Counted from the first letter of the stretch, positions 12,114 through 31,878 are shown. The stretch is 64,000 nt of DNA from Sanderia malayensis (GCA_013076295.1 RQOL01000616.1:992001-1056000); one strand, 5' to 3'. Notes: a model not told the origin generated them from the letters alone. A program made the numbers and translations.

Positions 12114-15100
12114 AATATGAATGAAAATGCGAAAAAGATACTCATCGAGGTTCAGATTTTGTCTCAAAATACCAGAAAGAATCAGTTCGGCTGAATATAT
12201 CCGCTGACCAGCGGCAGAAAGTTTTGCAGTATCATCTTGGTCATCAACGCAAGATATCACAAGAGTTTTGTTATTTTTACGTTTCGGTAGTTGTACGAGG
12301 ACCTTAGGAAATAAAAAATAAACGGTTCATACATCAAAATACACGATAACCAGGGCCGGTTCCATAGGGGGGTGTGACCCCCCCCCAAAGAATTGAGTTT
12401 GGCGATTTACTCGGTAAAGTTCGACTTTTGGTCGGTAAAATTATGTTACGAAAGTTTACATATATGGTTTTGTGGTAGTATTTTTTTTTTTAAATTACTC
12501 GGTACATAAGAGCTTACACCCCCCGAAGAAAATTTCCTGGAACCGGCCCTGACGATATAGATCCCTGTTGCAAAACTAAATATTTCTCTGAGGATTATCC
12601 AATTTCCATAAAACAGGCCCTGGCATCAATTGCCAGTCTGTATCAAAACTATAAACCAAATATGAGCTTACTTTTCCACCAGCGCATTGTACAATATCTG
12701 TTGGAATAGAATAAATGATATCAATTCAGAAACTCGCAATATCGCAATTACATATCATTTGTTGTAATGTTTTAGAGATCCAAAGACTAAAACTTCTCCT
12801 AAACTTGAACCAAGCCAGTTGTAGTAAATTTTCTTCGATTTTAAACAGCTAAAACATCCTTTAAATGATAGAGAATTTGGGGGTAACCTGGTGTTCAGAG
12901 GGTTGGGAGTGACCTGGTGTCCAGAGGGATTGGGGGTAACCTGGTGTCCAGGGGGATTGGGAGCGACCTGGTGTCAAAAGAGATTGGGGGTAACCTGGTA
13001 TTCAGAGGGATCGGGAGTGACCAGGTGTCCAGATGGATTCGGGGTAACCTGGTGTCCAGAGGGTTGGGGGTAACCTGGCGTCCGAAGGGATTGGGCTTTC
13101 TTAAACTTGAAGTGATTTGATTACAGAAGCCTTTAACGGTCAAGCTTCAAGCTGGTCCACATGGAACTGGCTCGTGCTACAGTAGCTAGTAGCATGGCAA
13201 CAGTAAACAGCTGGGCGGTGACGGTTCATTCGCACGCCAAGTTGAGAAAAATTCTGGCAAAAGCCATTGAAGCTTCCACTAACTGCACCCACAAATTAAA
13301 AACGAATAATTATCAACTGGAAATAAAATAATTCACAACGCCTCGATTGCGATAACAATCTTTTATTAAACACAAATGCTACGACACTATATTTGCGAGG
13401 TCACTATTTGTCTCCTGATAATTTGGTACTACCTTTCATTTGCTGTGGACTTGGTTTGACGTTCTTGGAAACAAAGATATTCCATCCTTTGAGAAGTTGA
13501 CTCGTTCGAGCTGTTTCCAAAGACCTGGTAATGGAAAATAAAGTACAATGAAAACAGTTGTGGAATAAATCATCAAAAAATATGATAAAAATGGAATGGG
13601 ATACTAACAAAAATTATCACCTTTGCAGGTCAAATTGAAATTGGTTTTCGGATTCTTCATCTTTGACAACAAAATCCAAACAACCTAATGAAATAAACAA
13701 AATATCATATCCCATACCATATATGAAATACCATATCCTTAACACTGACTAATTCCACGTAATGGGTAACTGGAAGTGACAACCCTGCTTCATTGAAGGA
13801 AAAAATGCGATACAGTAAACACCCGCGTATAAGAACCTACGAATTTTGCATCCAGCATATTGTTCAAATACAATAGCCTATTGTCCTTTCTATTGTTTTG
13901 AGTAGAAATATCAGCCTGGAAGGTTCTTAATTCACTGGTTCTTATATGCGGGTGTTTACTGTAGCAGACATTTTAATGCATATAAGGGGTTGTTGAATAG
14001 CCACTTCAATTCCCAATAGATTTCGCAGAGATTTTTGATACCGAACTCTAAGTTGTTTAAAATATGGTGTGCATAAATAGATAAAATAAGCTTACAGACA
14101 ACTTTTTTCATTCGTCGACATTCTTCCAACCATTTGGGATAAACAATGTGTATTCCACGCGATAAGCAGCAAAGAAACTTCACGGTTCTCCTCACCTGTA
14201 ACGAAAAAAAAGCATGACAATGTTAAACAGCTATGCTACAAACAATAGTCGAAATTTTATCTAAACAAAATGAAACTCTTACTTTATCGGTTACCAAATG
14301 CGTTGCTTCGGTAACCGACTCTGTGAGCTGCATGCCAAGTTTTTTAGCGCACTAAAATAAAATAACAAAAATTAGATTCAAGCTTAAATCTGATTAAAAC
14401 TTTATTCGAAGCTGCACTGTTTTCAGAAGAGATCCCTTCAGAAATATAGACATTTTTCAGGCTGGGTGTAATGCCTCTGAAGGGAACCAATAAACAAGGG
14501 CACATTGTCTTGCGAAACCTTTCAAAATAACTGATGCTTAGAAGGCCTACCAAAACAGAGTGCCACGTCATCGCTGTTCCGTCGTATATAAAAAAGTACC
14601 TAATGAATATATAAACAATTTGTTAAAAAACCTGCTCCAGCTTTTTGTTATTTAAACCAGTGAACATGATTTTTGGTACAACGTTTGTGTTTTCTACATT
14701 CTCAATGGAGCCTCTCGACAACCTTGGTCGCTTCGATTCTGAGTTACTTGACAATTTAATATTTCTTTTCCTTCTCCTTTTCGATATTTGATTAACTTCG
14801 TCTCCGATTGCTTCACTGTTGACTGAGGTAACATCCTCTTCGTGATGTGAATCGTCTGTTTCTATGCTTTTCAAACTACTTTTCCGTCTTTGCTGCCGTC
14901 TCCTGCTTTCCCTTCTTCTGCTTGAACCAGCTTCAACAACTTCAACAGCTTCAGCAACCTCAACAGCTTCAACAACTTCAACAGCTTCAACAGCTTCAAC
15001 AGCTTCAACAGCTTCAACAACTCCAACACTTTCCAATGTAGATTCGTGTGTTTCTGGGGAAGAGAATGTAAGTATTAATCAAATAAAGTTTGATTTAATC

Positions 15101-18100
15101 GCAAAAAAAACGACACAGCGAAACCAATACTTTTATTTATCCCAGTACATGCTCCTGAGAAAATGCTTATGCTCAAATATCTCTCATGAACAAAACATTT
15201 TGCAGGTAACGAACCTGTGTATGCTTGAGTAGTAATGTCAAAATCAGCCGCATTAGATAGCCGCATTGCTTCGTTACCCAGTGTCGTAACTTCGTGCACC
15301 GTAGCAGCATTAGACGGTGACAAATCTTGATAATCCTCGGTAGCAATCACAAAGTGCTTTACTTCTGTTAAATCTTCTCCGTCTGCCCCCTCACCTTCAG
15401 CAGACTCACCCTCTATGATTCCATATGCTTGTGTCGCTAAAAGATTGAGAATCTTGTATAAATAACATTTCATTATTGCTTTGAAAGTATGTGAAACATT
15501 TTCCTGAAATTCCATCGTACTTAAATTGCAAACTTGCCTTCCGTGCATTGATCAACTACTGAAAACGAGTTAGTATTAACATCATCAGATATCTTGGAAT
15601 TTTTCATTGCTTGATGATCTGTAGACTCTACAAATCGCACTGTAGCATCTTGAGACGATCTCAAATCCTGATAGTCCTCGGTAGCAATTACAGAGTGCTG
15701 TATTTCTGGTAGTTTTTCTACTTCTTTTGCAGGTATTCCTACTTCATCAGATATGTTAGCATTTTTCATTGCTTGATAATCCACAGGCTCTACAAATCGC
15801 ACTGTAGCATCTTGAGACGATCCCAAATCCTGATAATTCTGCGTAGCAATCACAGAGTGCTGTATATCTGGTAGTTTAGCGATCACAGAGTGCTGTACTT
15901 CTGGTAGTTTGTCTACTTCTTTTGCAGGTATTCCTACTTCATTAAGAGCTGTTGCAGAAGGTGACATGCCTTCCATGAATTGTTCATCTCCTGAAAAAGT
16001 GTTAGTGTTAGCATTTCTCATTGCTTGATAATCCACAGGCTCTACAAATCGCACTGTAGCATCTTGAGACGATCCCAAATCCTGATAATTCTGGGTAGCA
16101 ATCACAGAGTGCTGTATATCTGGTAGTTTAGCGATCACAGAGTGCTGTATTTCTGGTAGTTTAGCGATCATAGAGTGCTGTACTTCTGGTAGTTCGCCTA
16201 CTTCTTTTGCAGGTATTCCTACTTCATCAGATATGTTAGCATTTCTCATTGCTTGATAATCCACAGGCTCTACAAATCGCACTGTAGCATCTTGAGACGA
16301 TCCCAAATCCTGATAATTCTGGGTAGCAATCACAGAGTGCTGTATATCTGGTAGTTTAGCGATCACAGAGTGCTGTATTTCTGGTAGTTTAGCGATCATA
16401 GAGTGCTGTACTTCTGGTAGTTCGCCTACTTCTTTTGCAGGTATTCCTACTTCATCAGATATGTTAGCATTTCTCATTGCTTGATAATCCACAGGCTCTA
16501 CAAATCGCACTGTGGCATCTTGAGGCGATCCCAAATCTTGATAATCCTGGGTAGCAATGATAGAGTGCTGTATATCTGGTAATTTTTCTACTTCTTTTGC
16601 AGGTATTCCTACTTCATTAAGAACTGTTGCAGAAGTTGACATGCCTTCCCTGAATATTTCATCTTCGGATAGTACCTTATTATTGATTTTACCAGATGTG
16701 CTGATATCTTCAATGTCTGTCTCCTCCTCATCAGCAGACGCACCTTCTGTGACTCCATATGCTTGCGTTGGAAAAATCATATAATCTTGTGATTCTGGCG
16801 TTTCGTGCACCATGTCAATAGAATCTTCGCTTTCGGATTCTTGTATTAATAAGAGTTCGTTGTTGCTGTCTATTTCACTTGCTTGCTTCATATCCATTTC
16901 GTTCTTGATTTTAAGAGGATGATGCACTTGTTTCTTTTTAACTGGAAAGGAAATCTTTGCAATAATCAACTCGTCATTTGAGAGTTTGTTGATTATAAGG
17001 AATATTTTCATGGGTTAATCTGCAAAAGATATATGACTGAAGATGGCAAGCCTTTTACAAACTCTACAGAGAATGACATCGTTTCTGAATAAGTGCTATG
17101 AATGTATTTCAAACATTCTCTTGAAATTCCAGCGTACTTAAATTGTAGACTTTAGAGCTTTCAGCAAAAATGGCACCTTGGGTAGCATCGCAACAGCCTA
17201 TTTCTGTGTTTACCCAGCATATTTTATAACAAATACAATGAATGCAGAAAAATACCCTGTGGTGTTTGGTACACAATAGATGGAGAACTGGGCACCAGAT
17301 TTGTCTCTTCATCATCTGAATCCACATTATCAGCGAATAAAGATTGAGACGCTTCAAGCCCATATGCAGTCTCATTCACCTGAAAAGAATGAAACATAAA
17401 ATATTCAGCAAGAACTTTTCCTCTAAAGTCTCTCATTCCAAGCACAAATCTTTTTCCTGCAGCACTATACTACACTATACTATAATCTACCATGATCTAC
17501 TATGAAGAGTTGATGCTAATAACAATAATAATAAAAATCAATTCAATTCATAACACAGAATGCATTATAAAAAACAATACCTTTGAATCTGTATCGAAAA
17601 TATATTCACACTCAACATCTGCAAACGTCAAGAAGCATTGATCTGTTAACTCGTACATCACATTTGGTCGAAGTATCAACTAATATAGACAAAGTAAAAT
17701 GAATAATCTTGAAACTATTGGTTCAATACTAACATATTACATCAACAAAAATATAACAATACAGTGTAAAAATATTATCACTAACCTTTCCTCTTCTTGT
17801 CTTATTTTTAGACCCATAATCCATTATGAAATGTTGTCCAGCTAACACTTCAATGCAGGCATGCTTTTTTGATATGGGCTGAAATTTAAAGACAAATTAT
17901 TGGCAATAGGGGTTACAAATTCAATTTTTTTTTATTTTAAAAACAAGGCATTTGGGAACTAACAAGAAATAAATATAAAGTTATGATATTGATCATTAAA
18001 GGAAGCCCTCTATTGAAATTTCTTCTCCCGAGGGTGCGGAGGGGCTTAATCAAGAAGGAGCTTAATCAAGAGGGGAGCTTAATTAAGGGGGAGTTTAATC

Positions 18101-20147
18101 AAGGGGGAGATTGTTCAAAGCATCACAATACATGTACAAAACTCTTCACACTGGGGATAAAATGGTAAATACACAAACCTTGTGTGCAACATGTATGTCT
18201 GCATTTTCATGCCTCCCAATTATATTTTTACCTTGGTAAAATGAAACCATGAACATGAAAAATAAGGGTTAATTCTGAAGTGGAATTACTGGCACATGAG
18301 ATAAAATATTGTTTACCAGATCCTGCATGCCTTAAAAAGAGGGAACGATTCCACGACTATGTGGCGAAGTAAATCTGATGACACACGAGCATGCCCCTTC
18401 CCCCCTAGAAGCAGCCCAAACATTTTTCAGCCAGAATCTCCAGGTTTTGATCTTTACCCCATCTTTACCCAGGTTGGCAGGTCTGGCATTGAGAAACTCA
18501 TTAGTCATTACTGGGGATTTTGAAACTTCTTTCTAAAATTAGCCTTATCTTCTAATTGAAAAAAGTCTTACCTTCAAATATTGGAAAGGAGTGTTGACAG
18601 GGTAAATCAAGTTTTCTGATTATCAAATCAGCAACCTATAAAATTAAATGATTATTCTTGTTTTACAACACCAACCAACTTTTGGTAAAGATCTTTCCAC
18701 ATCCACAATCGCCCTTGTTTGAGTGTCAATCTCTAGGTAACCTTTTACGTTCAATGCTATTATGTGTTTGTTAGTAGGGAAGGGATTCTAGAAAAAAATT
18801 CTAATTTTTTAATCAAGTTTTTTATAATTAGTTTATCTTCAGTTTTTTGTAAATTCTTAAAAATTCCAATTTATTTTTAGTGATATTTAAATGTTACTTG
18901 TTTTCCAAATTCTGATTTAATTGTAAATACACTGGGGTTCCAAAAGTATTGCAACGCCTGATAAAAAATGGCGTCTAAAAGTGGCCCGAGGCCTAAACAA
19001 GAAAATTTACATAACAATATAAAACTACAAAACGGGTTTCAATAGCGAATTTCTTTAGCAGAAATATACTCAGAATTTCATAAATTTTAAAGTGACAACA
19101 TAATTTAAGCTATGTCATATTGTTTTATAATAATATTTAAAGAAAACTGCAAAGAGGTCCCTTAAAAAATGTTCACGAAAATTTATCGAAGTGGAGAAAT
19201 TAAAACGCCAATAATTATAATTTCTTTCACTCAAAGCCACGCAAATTCTCTCTCATTTAAAAGAGAATGTTTTAAAATTTTGAAAAATGTAAAGATTTGT
19301 CATGTAACTGTCTTGACCTTTGTAATTTTCAGTTTCAGTCTTTGTTTATCATTTTAGGAATTTGATTTGACAAAACCTATTTTTCCGTAATTTTTTTCCA
19401 GAATAAAAAAAGGAAGGTTAAGCGCAATAACAAAAAATCCGACATGGATATTCCTATAATTTGTTTCAAATACTATAATTTGATGTAATTTTCAAGGGCT
19501 TCATACTTTCTGAAGTTAACAAAAATTTTATTTTTTAAAACCCACTCTGAAATTTGAAAAACAAAACATGCGCTTTCCAAGTGGTAAACAAAGACTGAAA
19601 CTGAAAATTATAAAGGTCAAGACAGTTACATGACAAATCTTTACATTTTTCAAAGTTTTAAAGCATTCTCTTTTAAATGAGAGAGAATTTGCGTGGCTTT
19701 AAGTGAAAGAAATTATAATTATTGACGTTTTAATTATTCTACTTCGATAAATTTTCGCAAACATTTTTTAAGGGACCTCTTCGCAGTTTTCTTTTAATAT
19801 TATTGCAAAACAATAAGATATAATTTAAATTATGTTTTTATTTGAAAATTTATGAAATTCTGAGTATATTTCTGCTAAAGAAATTCGCTATTGAAACCCG
19901 TTTGGTATTTATATATTTTTATGTAAATTTCCTTGCTCAGGCCTAGGGCCACTTCTAGACGCCATTTTTTATCAGGCGTTGCAATACTTTTGGAAGCCCA
20001 GTGTATTTGTTTTGAAAATGAAATAAAAACTTTTTGAATGGAGAGAGAACCTTCTAAAAAGTTTACCTTTTGATTTCCAGTTTGATCTAGCCCAAAACTG
20101 TCTTCGTCAAAGGTATTTTCGATTTGTTGTGTAGCATCTACCTCCAT
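12096..20147 (-). CDS. MDC1 homologue: MDC1-like DNA-damage checkpoint mediator (FHA, TQxY repeats, tandem BRCT)
   Basis: Nuclear scaffold that, in vertebrates, binds phosphorylated H2AX through its BRCT pair and recruits ATM, NBS1 and RNF8. This model has 15 exons and 1039 residues: 20067-20147, 18572-18635, 18179-18231, 17786-17878, 17581-17679, 17256-17379, 15538-16941, 15215-15436, 14632-15053, 14283-14351, 14096-14195, 13621-13684, 13433-13524, 12672-12697, 12096-12302. The FHA domain is at about residues 30-130 (GKNIIGR, then SKKHACIEVL, then MDYGSKNKT). The middle carries long repeats with IATQNYQDL-type and TQAYG motifs. The C-terminus has BRCT 1 (PKIMFTGL, GIHIVYPKWLEECRRMKK) and BRCT 2 (LLKGWNIFVSKN, QCAGGK, TLVISCVDD, IYSAELILSGILRQ). 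One intron uses a GC donor and exon 14 is only 26 bp. The domain order and BRCT spacing match MDC1; other FHA-BRCT proteins such as NBS1 fit less well. Confidence 0.87.
12351..12551. mobile_element. MITE, TIR CAGGGCCGGTTCC
   Basis: A 201-bp element whose ends are inverted copies of CAGGGCCGGTTCC. It has internal C- and G-homopolymer stretches and lies in the last intron of the MDC1-like gene. The element at 35430-35779 has related ends. Confidence 0.8.
12880..13095. repeat. Minisatellite, about 27-bp units
   Basis: About eight direct copies of ggggtaacctggtgtccagaggg-type units lie in an MDC1-like intron. Every strand and frame is partly open because of the repeat, so the open frames here are artefacts. 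Confidence 0.9.
13813..13961. mobile_element. MITE, TA-flanked, TIR CAGTAAACACCCGCGTATAA
   Basis: A 149-bp element with TA on both sides and nearly perfect inverted ends (CAGTAAACACCCGC(G/A)TATAAGAACC). It lies in an MDC1-like intron. A second copy of the family is at 43489-43639 inside the KDZ transposon. Confidence 0.88.
14928..15040 (-). repeat. In-frame 9-bp tandem repeat in the MDC1-like gene
   Basis: Repeats of cttcaacag-type units encode alternating VEA/VEV triplets (EAVEAVEVVEAVE pattern) at the start of exon 9. This is a low-complexity acidic-hydrophobic tract, likely length-variable. Confidence 0.9.
15600..16640 (-). repeat. Coding repeats of the MDC1-like large exon
   Basis: Several nearly identical units of about 70 residues each contain VGIPAKEV, LPDIQHSVIA, TQNYQDLGSSQDATVRF and VEPVDYQAM. 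The DNA copies are almost identical, which points to recent unequal exchange. Each unit carries a TQxY (or TExY) motif plus an SQ or SP site. Confidence 0.9.
18930..20003. mobile_element. Long-arm foldback element (Tc1/mariner-type ends), 1074 bp
   Basis: Flanked by TA on both sides, it begins CACTGGGGTTCCAAAAGTATTGC and ends with the inverse. The two arms match for about 425 bp, with a central spacer near 19360-19565. The ends resemble mariner-type TIRs. It lies in the first intron of the MDC1-like gene. No transposase is encoded. Confidence 0.88.
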
Positions 20148-21602
20148 TATCAGACTCTCACGATTACATTCAATCAGATGCAATGTAACTCACGATGACC
20201 ACGAGATAATTTTACCGCCATTTTGTTCAACATTTCCAGCAACAACAACAACAACGGGTGTCGGCTGGACTGGACTCACTACCTTGCGTCCCTGTAACTC
20301 CTTTCGGATGGTCTTTTAGGGGGAGTTGGGGTTTAATAAAGCCCCCTTCAAAAAAATGTCCGGGTTCGTAGCTTTTTTGTGATTTTACAAGTGTCCCTAA
20401 GACGTCTCTTTTACACACATCTATAAAATCCAAAGAATGTAGCATTGATTCCAACACAGAAAATAATGTTGGGAACACCATTGTCTATATCTGCATTTCT
20501 GTCTTATAAGACCAATCCTGTTCCATTTTACAATACCGTGCTTCCAACCGCCTCGTTCGGTTAACAAATCGCACCAGTTGCATCAATCAGTAACACTCAC
20601 CAAAATAACGTGGACAACATATTACCACAAGCTTACACTAAGATCTAGTTAACTTTACTTTCTTAAAAGAGGATTTAAAAAATTGCTTTTCAGTTAACAA
20701 ATGGTTTAGAAATCAAATCATAATCTATAAGGGGTAAACGATGCTTCATCAGGCATTATTCTGTTGATGATAAAATAAATAATGCGAGGAACAAACATAT
20801 TAGAGAGGACAATAAAATGTATGCGACAAATGTGTGCGACAATAAAAAGAGAAGCGGTTTTATTACACTAAAAATACAACCCGTGTGGAAAAGCAACCTT
20901 CGCATATTTATATAAAAGATAGAATGTTAAACTCTTCAAGTCACGTCAAGTATTGCACGGTTGTTCTTGTACCAAAAAGGGGGTTGGGAGCAAGAAGGGG
21001 TGACAATGGGGGCCTTGGGCCAGCCGCACCACCACAAAAGCACTACTCGAAAATGAATTCACCTTTCGTGACTAAATCTGATTAAGAACTTTCGAAAATT
21101 AGAACAACAATATTATAAAAGTAAAAAAGCTAATATTATCACACATGCCGATACACTTATTCTTTTTAATAAGCAACCGCTCAATAAGCAACTAGGGCTG
21201 GATTAACCCTAACATAAAGCAGCTCGAGGTCTTAATTGAATTACTGTTAGCAACTAAGAATTCAAACATCATTTATTTTAACATGCCAAAACTGGGTAGG
21301 AATGTTCACTGCGCTGTTGAAGTTCTTGACTAGCATGTTTACACTTATTGTCTCTTAAGTCTTGTGCTGTAGGCGTTACAGTTTTAAGCAACTTTTAAGC
21401 AACTTTGAGGGCTAAAATATCCAAAATTTTAAGCAACTTTCAGGGCTGGACCAAAGTCTAGATGCTTATTAAAAAAAATAAGTGTACCAGATGTCAGTTA
21501 TCAAATCGGCAAATCCGAGGCACATCTGAATCCAAATCTAAATTTAAATCTAAATCGAAATTTATCTAAATAACCATGAATGCTGACCACGATTAAATTA
21601 AG
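20148..21602. other. Intergenic region between the MDC1-like start and the TDO stop
   Basis: This holds the presumed MDC1-like promoter, a short (CAA)n run near 20240 and the element at 21154-21484. The open frames here show no recognisable protein. Confidence 0.6.
21154..21484. mobile_element. MITE, TA-flanked, TIR CACTTATTCTTTTTAATAAG
   Basis: A 331-bp element with TA on each side. The ends are inverted copies of CACTTATT(C/T)TTTTTAATAAGCA. The interior repeats AAGCAACTTT words. It resembles the TAAGCAATT-containing family at 32400-32771. Confidence 0.82.
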
Positions 21603-29443
<7,841 letters not shown>

Positions 29444-31024
29444 TTTGCAACAGGAAAGCTAGATGACAGAGAAGTTATTGATACAAGAAAACGTTTCGTT
29501 CCTAGCCAAAAATCAGCTTCAAAACTTCACTGACAAATCATGACAACAATGTGCCGTGGTCTCATTATCTCATTCAATTGCAAAAATATTCTGTCACGTG
29601 AATGATACACCCCCAGCATTAACCAATCAATGGATGCGTTCATTGAGTACTTCCAGTATATTGGCTCATAAGTTATGAGCCAATAAGTTATGTCATGTAA
29701 TGTAATGTTATGAGTCATAACATTACATTACATGACACTCAAGTACTATCGTTGTAAATTTTTGGCAATTTACGATTCATTTACACGCCGTTTTTAGCTT
29801 CGCAGTCCAATATCAAAAAAATGTTAACAAAAAAAAGATTGTGTAAACCCGCCTTTATAAACCTATGATCACATTTCATCCAGCTATCAAATATTTTGTG
29901 CGAAAATCGAATAATTTCCCTTCCTTATGGGGGCTTATTCGAGGATGCGGGCGTAATTGAGGACTTTCAGCAAATCAATGATTGTGTGTTTTCTTTTACT
30001 GAACAACAAATAAGCCAATGATAAGCATATAAAACTACTGGAAGCTTTAAAAAAATTTCAAAAGAAGAACAAAATAGTTTTTGTTCAATTAAAAAGAGTC
30101 TTTCAATTTTCTGTATTCGAATTAATTTTAGAATATCTTTATATTTTGGAAGCTGTGTATTTCCTGAGTCGAATCTGATACTGAATGCATGCTAGTATCC
30201 AAGGATGTATTGAACCAGATTCAAAGGATGAATATGATACGATGCTTGGCATCTAATGATTGGTCACGACCTGAGACTCATCCAAGAATGGAAGTGCAAG
30301 TTTGCATTAACCCACACATTCTGCCATTTCCAGATATTGGCCACTAACCACCCTCCTAGCCCGGCTTGTTCGTGCCATAGCATAATCATGCTACTGCATT
30401 AATTTTGCTGTAACTTTAAAAATTTCCTTTACAGTAATGCAAATTGGCTTTGTAAAATGTTCATATAGATGTAGAGGTGTGTGAGACTGACATAAGCATA
30501 ATAATTGCTATCCATCCATCAAACACTTTCCAAAGCTAAGATCAATATACAATCTATCCTTTAAAAATTTCAATTAGTTGTCCATAAGTTGAAGAGTTTG
30601 ATATCATGTTTCTTTGTTCAATGTCAGCATAAACAATAAAGGGAATTTTGATTAATTGGAGTAAATATTACTATTTTCATGAACTAACAACAAGTCTCAT
30701 TTATGTATAATTATAAAAATGATTTAATAAGTAAGAAGATGGTCACATCTGTGACAAAAATTGTGCTATGAAATCAAGCTGTACTGTGCTATGATATTAC
30801 CTACCAACCATACCACACTTGTCTAATTACAAGCAACAAATGTAGCTACACCTTACAAAAATTGCATAAGATGTAGAGGATGGAATGAGAACAAATGTCA
30901 GTAGTCCAGAGAAAATTTGATTTGAAATGTTATAATCTGCTCCCATAATTTTCATTGAGTGGCAAGGTCAGAAGAAGATGGCAACAGACAAAGATGGATC
31001 CCAGCTATCTCAGCTGTTGCTTGT
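29444..31024. other. Intergenic region upstream of TDO and downstream of LLPH
   Basis: Apart from the two hairpins at 29661-29737 this stretch holds no gene I can support. Its first few hundred bases are the presumed TDO promoter; the remainder is AT-rich unique-looking DNA. Confidence 0.5.
29661..29737. repeat. Two adjacent near-perfect palindromes upstream of TDO
   Basis: First hairpin: TTGGCTCATAA, one base, then its exact complement (29661-29683). Second hairpin: 23-bp perfect arms around a single G (29691-29737; the arm starts TGTCATGTAATG). They lie about 220-295 bp upstream of the TDO start codon and could be cruciforms, binding sites or relics of a foldback element. Confidence 0.9.
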
Positions 31025-31366
31025 TTACCACTTGAATATCTTCTTCTTTTTACTTTTCTGTTTATTTTGAATTTTTCTTACTTTCCTTTGTGATAATAAA
31101 TGAAGGGGTACTTTCGCATTCTTTTTCGATGTCTTTACCTCGGATATATCTTCTCCTTGAATGTCCATTTTCTCTTCAGTCGCACTAGGATCATCAGGCA
31201 AGCATTTTACCACGTGCTCGTCATTCGTGTCTTGTTTTGGGAGGACGTCTTGATTTGACATTGTTGAAAGAATTTCTTTGAGCTTCTTATCTAACTTGGG
31301 TTTCATCTTGAGTCTTTTCGCTGCTCGAAACTTCCTCTTTCTTTTCGATCGAAGGCTCTTAGCCAT
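31025..31366 (-). CDS. LLPH homologue: LLP homologue (LAPS18-like) nucleolar protein
   Basis: A single-exon gene encoding 113 residues, close to the length of human LLPH. It begins MAKSLRSKRKRKFRAAKRLK, the signature N-terminus of the family, and ends in a lysine-rich tail (KVRKIQNKQKSKKKK). It is very basic, with an acidic central stretch (ATEEKMDIQGEDISEV). The family is nucleolar, with links to ribosome biogenesis. The start codon lies 369 bp from the target-site repeat of the KDZ transposon, so the promoter region directly abuts the insertion. Confidence 0.9.
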   Translation of the reverse strand: MAKSLRSKRKRKFRAAKRLKMKPKLDKKLKEILSTMSNQDVLPKQDTNDEHVVKCLPDDPSATEEKMDIQGEDISEVKTSKKNAKVPLHLLSQRKVRKIQNKQKSKKKKIFKW

Positions 31367-31735
31367 TATTGTCGGGTCGGCTTTGATGATAAGGAACTTT
31401 AGGCAATTTTAATGAAGATGTTGTCTTGTCGCAACACGTGTGAGAAAATCCTTTTCGTCAACTGGGTTCTTCCAAAAATGTCATGTTATTGAGTTGAATA
31501 GTTTCAGTCCATATCACGTGACTCGGTTTGCGTACGATCTCCCTCGAAGAAACGCCCCCCTTTCTCCCCCCAAACCATAAAAATCCAAAAAGCACCCTGG
31601 GTGTCTTTTTAAGGAAATACGGAAATACGGGTACAAAATAAACGTACCTCCCCCGGTTGTTAATTATTGAAAATTTTTGCAACACTGGGAACAATTTCCA
31701 TATTTTACAACTTCTTTTGTCATCAGGTCAACATT

Positions 31736-31780
31736 GAGGTATTTTTTTGGCCAAAATATGGTAGCTCCACAGCTGTGGAA
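31736..31780 (+). repeat. Left terminal inverted repeat of the KDZ transposon
   Basis: It contains GAGGTAT, CCAAAATATGGT and the 14-bp palindrome TCCACAGCTGTGGA (31766-31779). It is matched in inverted orientation by the right end and, in part, by every unit of the internal array. It is preceded by the target repeat CAACATT. Confidence 0.85.
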
Positions 31781-31878
31781 GAAGTATTATAATGAACAAC
31801 AACAGCAACAGTTCTTTAAATAATGCTGATGGCTGCATTATTTTCTCTTGCGTGTGTTGCTCTCGATTCAACCTCACC

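Noticed and set aside
12891..13143. Open frames of 60-82 residues on both strands
   Set aside because: They arise from the 27-bp minisatellite.
31458..31694. A 78-residue minus-strand open frame between LLPH and the transposon
   Set aside because: No family match, low-complexity composition, and it lies in the probable LLPH promoter.
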